Assembly (NCBI GenBank): GCA_002315615.1
Contig: DCHK01000052.1
Location: forward strand, 1 to 8,513
Source: Bacteroidales bacterium UBA1754
GTDB lineage: Bacteria; Bacteroidota; Bacteroidia; Bacteroidales; Paludibacteraceae
Direction of reading: 5' to 3'
DNA: 8,513 nucleotides
The first letter of the stretch is position 1. Each line of letters starts with the position of its first letter. The notes under the pieces were generated by a model. The model made no database searches, was not told the DNA's origin, and worked only from the letters and a program-made list of their open reading frames with translations. Positions 6,471 through 8,513 of this stretch are shown in pieces. The position numbers and the translations under genes are program-made.

Positions 6471-6478
6471 ATATAAAG

Positions 6479-8359
6479 ATGAAAACAGCACTTAAATACA
6501 TCTTCTTTTTCGTTATTGTATTTATCACTTATCCTTTATACACTCCCGATTTCGGTATAGGATTGGACGATTCTTATGTTTGGGGATTAAATTGGTTATT
6601 TTGCAATGACTATCAAACTCTTTTACGACTCATCTACCCCATTGGGCCACTTGGATTCTTAAAAATGCCGACTATTGAAGGATATAATTTCCTTATTTAC
6701 AACATCTTCACAATAAGTATTAAATTCTTCTTTGTTTTTTTCGCATTCCATTTAAGCAAACTTTTCTACAAAAGCACATTCATTCCCCTTTGTGCAATAT
6801 TTTTTGCATCGTGTTATGCCACAACGGATATTTTAATCTCTTTTCTATGCATCATATTATGCACCATATTTCTAAAAGAAAAAAAGAACTTACCATATTA
6901 CATCATAGCCTGTTGCATTGCAAGTATAGGTTGGTACATCAAGTCATCGATAGGTGTAGCTTGTTTCTCTGTAATCGCAGTCACTTTGGCACTTTCTATT
7001 TATGAATATCGTTCTCTGAAATTTTTCTTTGCTACCCTATCCTTGTTTTTTGCTACGTTTCTGTCTGTGAGTTTAATCATTTACAACGACTTACACCTAT
7101 TTTTAGTCTCATTTTTAGGGACTATAAAACTTGTAATGGGATACGGAGGAGCTATGTCCTTACACCCTGACAACAATTGGTGGTATTTGTCCGTCTTTTT
7201 TATATCAATAATATCATTCCCTTTTGTTGTAAAAGAAAAATACCCAAGGTTTGTCTTCTTGCTTGCGCTATTCCCTTTGTTTGCTAATTGGAAACACGGA
7301 ATCATAAGAGAAGACATATATCACTACAAAACATTCGTAGTATTCTGCTATGTTTTTTGGGCAGTTCTCCTATTATCAGTATCCAAAAATGTACGAAGAT
7401 ACACATCCGTTGCATTGGCACTTATCAGTTTGTGTATGATAACACTAAACTATTCCTATTTTTTGAAAACGGAAAGACCCAATTTGGCGAATTGCGGAAC
7501 AAGAAACTTCTATAGTATGGTAATAAGCTACAACTCCACCATGGCTACTGCAGATTCTCTTACCACAAGCGCCATTTTGGCGTGTACACTACCTAATGAA
7601 ACATTAGGAGAAATAGGCAATTCAAGCATTGATTTTTTCCCATGCGACTATGTATTTGCCGCACAAAACAAATTAAATTGGCAACCAAGAACAACTTTAG
7701 GAGCTGCAATGTCACCAAGTTTGAAGAATGAAGCCACGAGAAATTATTTCGCAGACAAATCTTCTGTCAATTTTGTTTTCTGGAAATTGCAGAATGATGT
7801 AACCTATGACAATCGTTACTTTCTAAGCGACGAGCCTTGTGCCGTTTTCAATATTCTCAACAACTACAAAATTATTGAGCAAAACGAATCTTTTTTACTG
7901 TTAAAAAAATCAGACAATTCATCTTTTTCAAAGAAGTATGTTGACAAAGAATTTACTGCAAGATATAACGAATGGATAGATGTCCCCTATTTTGATGATG
8001 AAGTACTAAGAGTAAAACTTTTTACAAAAACAACGATAATAGGAAGTATCAAGAAAGCCTTATACAAAGACGAAATCTACTACATTGACTATTTGACAAA
8101 AGACAACAATGTATATACATACCGACTATTTCTACCTTCCGTTTGCGATGGAATATGGATAAATCCATTTTTCAGACACCCCTCTGACGGCAATCAAAGA
8201 GAGAAAATAAAACAAATACGTTTCCGTAACTCTTGTGAAAAATGCATTGAGAATAAAATTATGATACAATTCGAGCATCTCCAACTCAAGAATCCACAAA
8301 AACTATTCAAAATACAGCAATTTCAGCAAGAAAATTTACGAGTAAAATCTTCTCTATGA
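6479..8359 (+). CDS. Polytopic membrane protein, putative GT-C-type glycosyltransferase of an uncharacterised family
   Basis: A 626-aa protein with about 11-12 membrane segments in residues 6-328 and a soluble part of about 300 residues. After the first membrane segment comes a loop with an acidic pair in DFGIGLDDSYVWGLNWL (Asp30-Asp31), as in the first periplasmic loop of GT-C glycosyltransferases. Other conserved-looking motifs are IGPLGFL (55-61), KHGIIREDIYHY (272-283), SIDFFPCDYVFAAQNKLNWQPR (383-404, with FFPxD and LNWxPR) and a YDNRYFLSDEPC stretch near 443-454. I recall this combination (GPLGFL, HGFVRxDxH, VFPWD..LNWRPRP) from unannotated membrane proteins in several phyla, but cannot verify it here. 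A lipid-linked sugar donor is inferred only. The ATG at 6479 is chosen because the TTG at 6440 lies in the terminator hairpin. Arginine is coded by AGA or AGG in 11 of 19 cases, against about 1 in 10 in neighbours, which suggests a different origin or low expression. Confidence 0.75.
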   Translation: MKTALKYIFFFVIVFITYPLYTPDFGIGLDDSYVWGLNWLFCNDYQTLLRLIYPIGPLGFLKMPTIEGYNFLIYNIFTISIKFFFVFFAFHLSKLFYKSTFIPLCAIFFASCYATTDILISFLCIILCTIFLKEKKNLPYYIIACCIASIGWYIKSSIGVACFSVIAVTLALSIYEYRSLKFFFATLSLFFATFLSVSLIIYNDLHLFLVSFLGTIKLVMGYGGAMSLHPDNNWWYLSVFFISIISFPFVVKEKYPRFVFLLALFPLFANWKHGIIREDIYHYKTFVVFCYVFWAVLLLSVSKNVRRYTSVALALISLCMITLNYSYFLKTERPNLANCGTRNFYSMVISYNSTMATADSLTTSAILACTLPNETLGEIGNSSIDFFPCDYVFAAQNKLNWQPRTTLGAAMSPSLKNEATRNYFADKSSVNFVFWKLQNDVTYDNRYFLSDEPCAVFNILNNYKIIEQNESFLLLKKSDNSSFSKKYVDKEFTARYNEWIDVPYFDDEVLRVKLFTKTTIIGSIKKALYKDEIYYIDYLTKDNNVYTYRLFLPSVCDGIWINPFFRHPSDGNQREKIKQIRFRNSCEKCIENKIMIQFEHLQLKNPQKLFKIQQFQQENLRVKSSL

Positions 8360-8386
8360 CAATTGCAAAAACCATATTTTTTTTCG

Positions 8387-8394
8387 TATATTTG
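8387..8394 (+). promoter_or_regulatory. Candidate -7 box near the right end
   Basis: TATATTTG fits TAnnTTTG. A TTG at 8363-8365 is 21 bases upstream, close to the expected -33 position, and a run of eight T residues (8377-8384) lies between. It would drive transcription rightward out of the window from about 8401. The region is AT-rich, so a chance match is possible. Confidence 0.4.
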
Positions 8395-8462
8395 TAATTG
8401 ATAGATGGAGTGCATTTTATGTGCGAAAACATCGGCGTTTCTGCCCTTAAAAAACAGCGACC

Positions 8463-8513
8463 TACTCTACCCCTACTCTACCCTTGAACTACATATACTT
8501 TACCCTTACTTTA
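8463..8513. repeat. 11-bp phased tandem repeat running off the window
   Basis: Units start every 11 bases without slip: TACTCTACCCC (8463), TACTCTACCCT (8474), a diverged unit TGAACTACATA (8485), TACTTTACCCT (8496) and TACTTTA (8507, cut by the window end). The top strand is almost free of G. The repeat probably continues downstream. I see no gene in 8360-8513 that I can support. Confidence 0.7.

Noticed and set aside
6440..6478. TTG start adding 13 residues to the membrane protein
   Set aside because: It would begin in the terminator loop, upstream of the likely transcript start; the ATG at 6479 gives a normal first membrane segment.
8360..8400. T8 run after the membrane-protein gene as an intrinsic terminator
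   Set aside because: No stable GC-containing hairpin precedes the run; AATTGCAAA/TTTGTAATT flank it instead of forming a stem before it.
8405..8513. Possible start of a gene (ATG 8405, open to the window end, MECILCAKTS...)
   Set aside because: Only 36 codons are visible, nearly half inside the 11-bp repeat, whose unit length is not a multiple of three. No family pattern is recognisable, so it is not called, though a gene starting here cannot be excluded.

Overview
The window looks like chromosomal DNA of a Bacteroidota (Bacteroidales-type) bacterium. Three signs point there: an LpxC-FabZ fusion protein, several TAnnTTTG -7 promoter boxes of the Bacteroidetes sigma-factor type, and starts preceded by A-rich leaders instead of Shine-Dalgarno sequences. 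The outer-membrane protein with TPR, PD40, carboxypeptidase-regulatory-like and OmpA domains is also typical of the phylum. All recognised genes are on the + strand. The sequence alone does not allow a genus call.

Left part (1-1787): the 3' part of lpxC-fabZ and then lpxA. These are the first steps of lipid A synthesis plus the fatty-acid dehydratase FabZ. A 152-bp spacer separates them and consists almost entirely of drifting short repeats, first 7 bp and then 8 bp in period. lpxA is followed by an intrinsic terminator.

Middle (1848-4446): recO (recombinational repair), tRNA-Arg(CCT) behind its own promoter, asnS (asparaginyl-tRNA synthetase), a terminator, and a small DUF2007-type protein. 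These are housekeeping genes, probably in several short transcription units.

Right part (4447-8513): a 635-aa exported envelope protein with the same domain order as the type IX secretion protein PorE. It ends at a terminator hairpin whose loop is exactly a -7 promoter box. Next is a 626-aa polytopic membrane protein that looks like an uncharacterised GT-C-type glycosyltransferase; its arginine codon use differs from its neighbours. The last 154 bases hold another candidate promoter and an 11-bp phased tandem repeat that runs off the window.

The gene content is mostly conserved. The less ordinary material lies in the junctions: the heptamer/octamer spacer, the terminator-promoter hairpin, the inverted repeat in the tRNA promoter, and the 11-bp repeat. 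The GT-C-like protein is the least understood gene.
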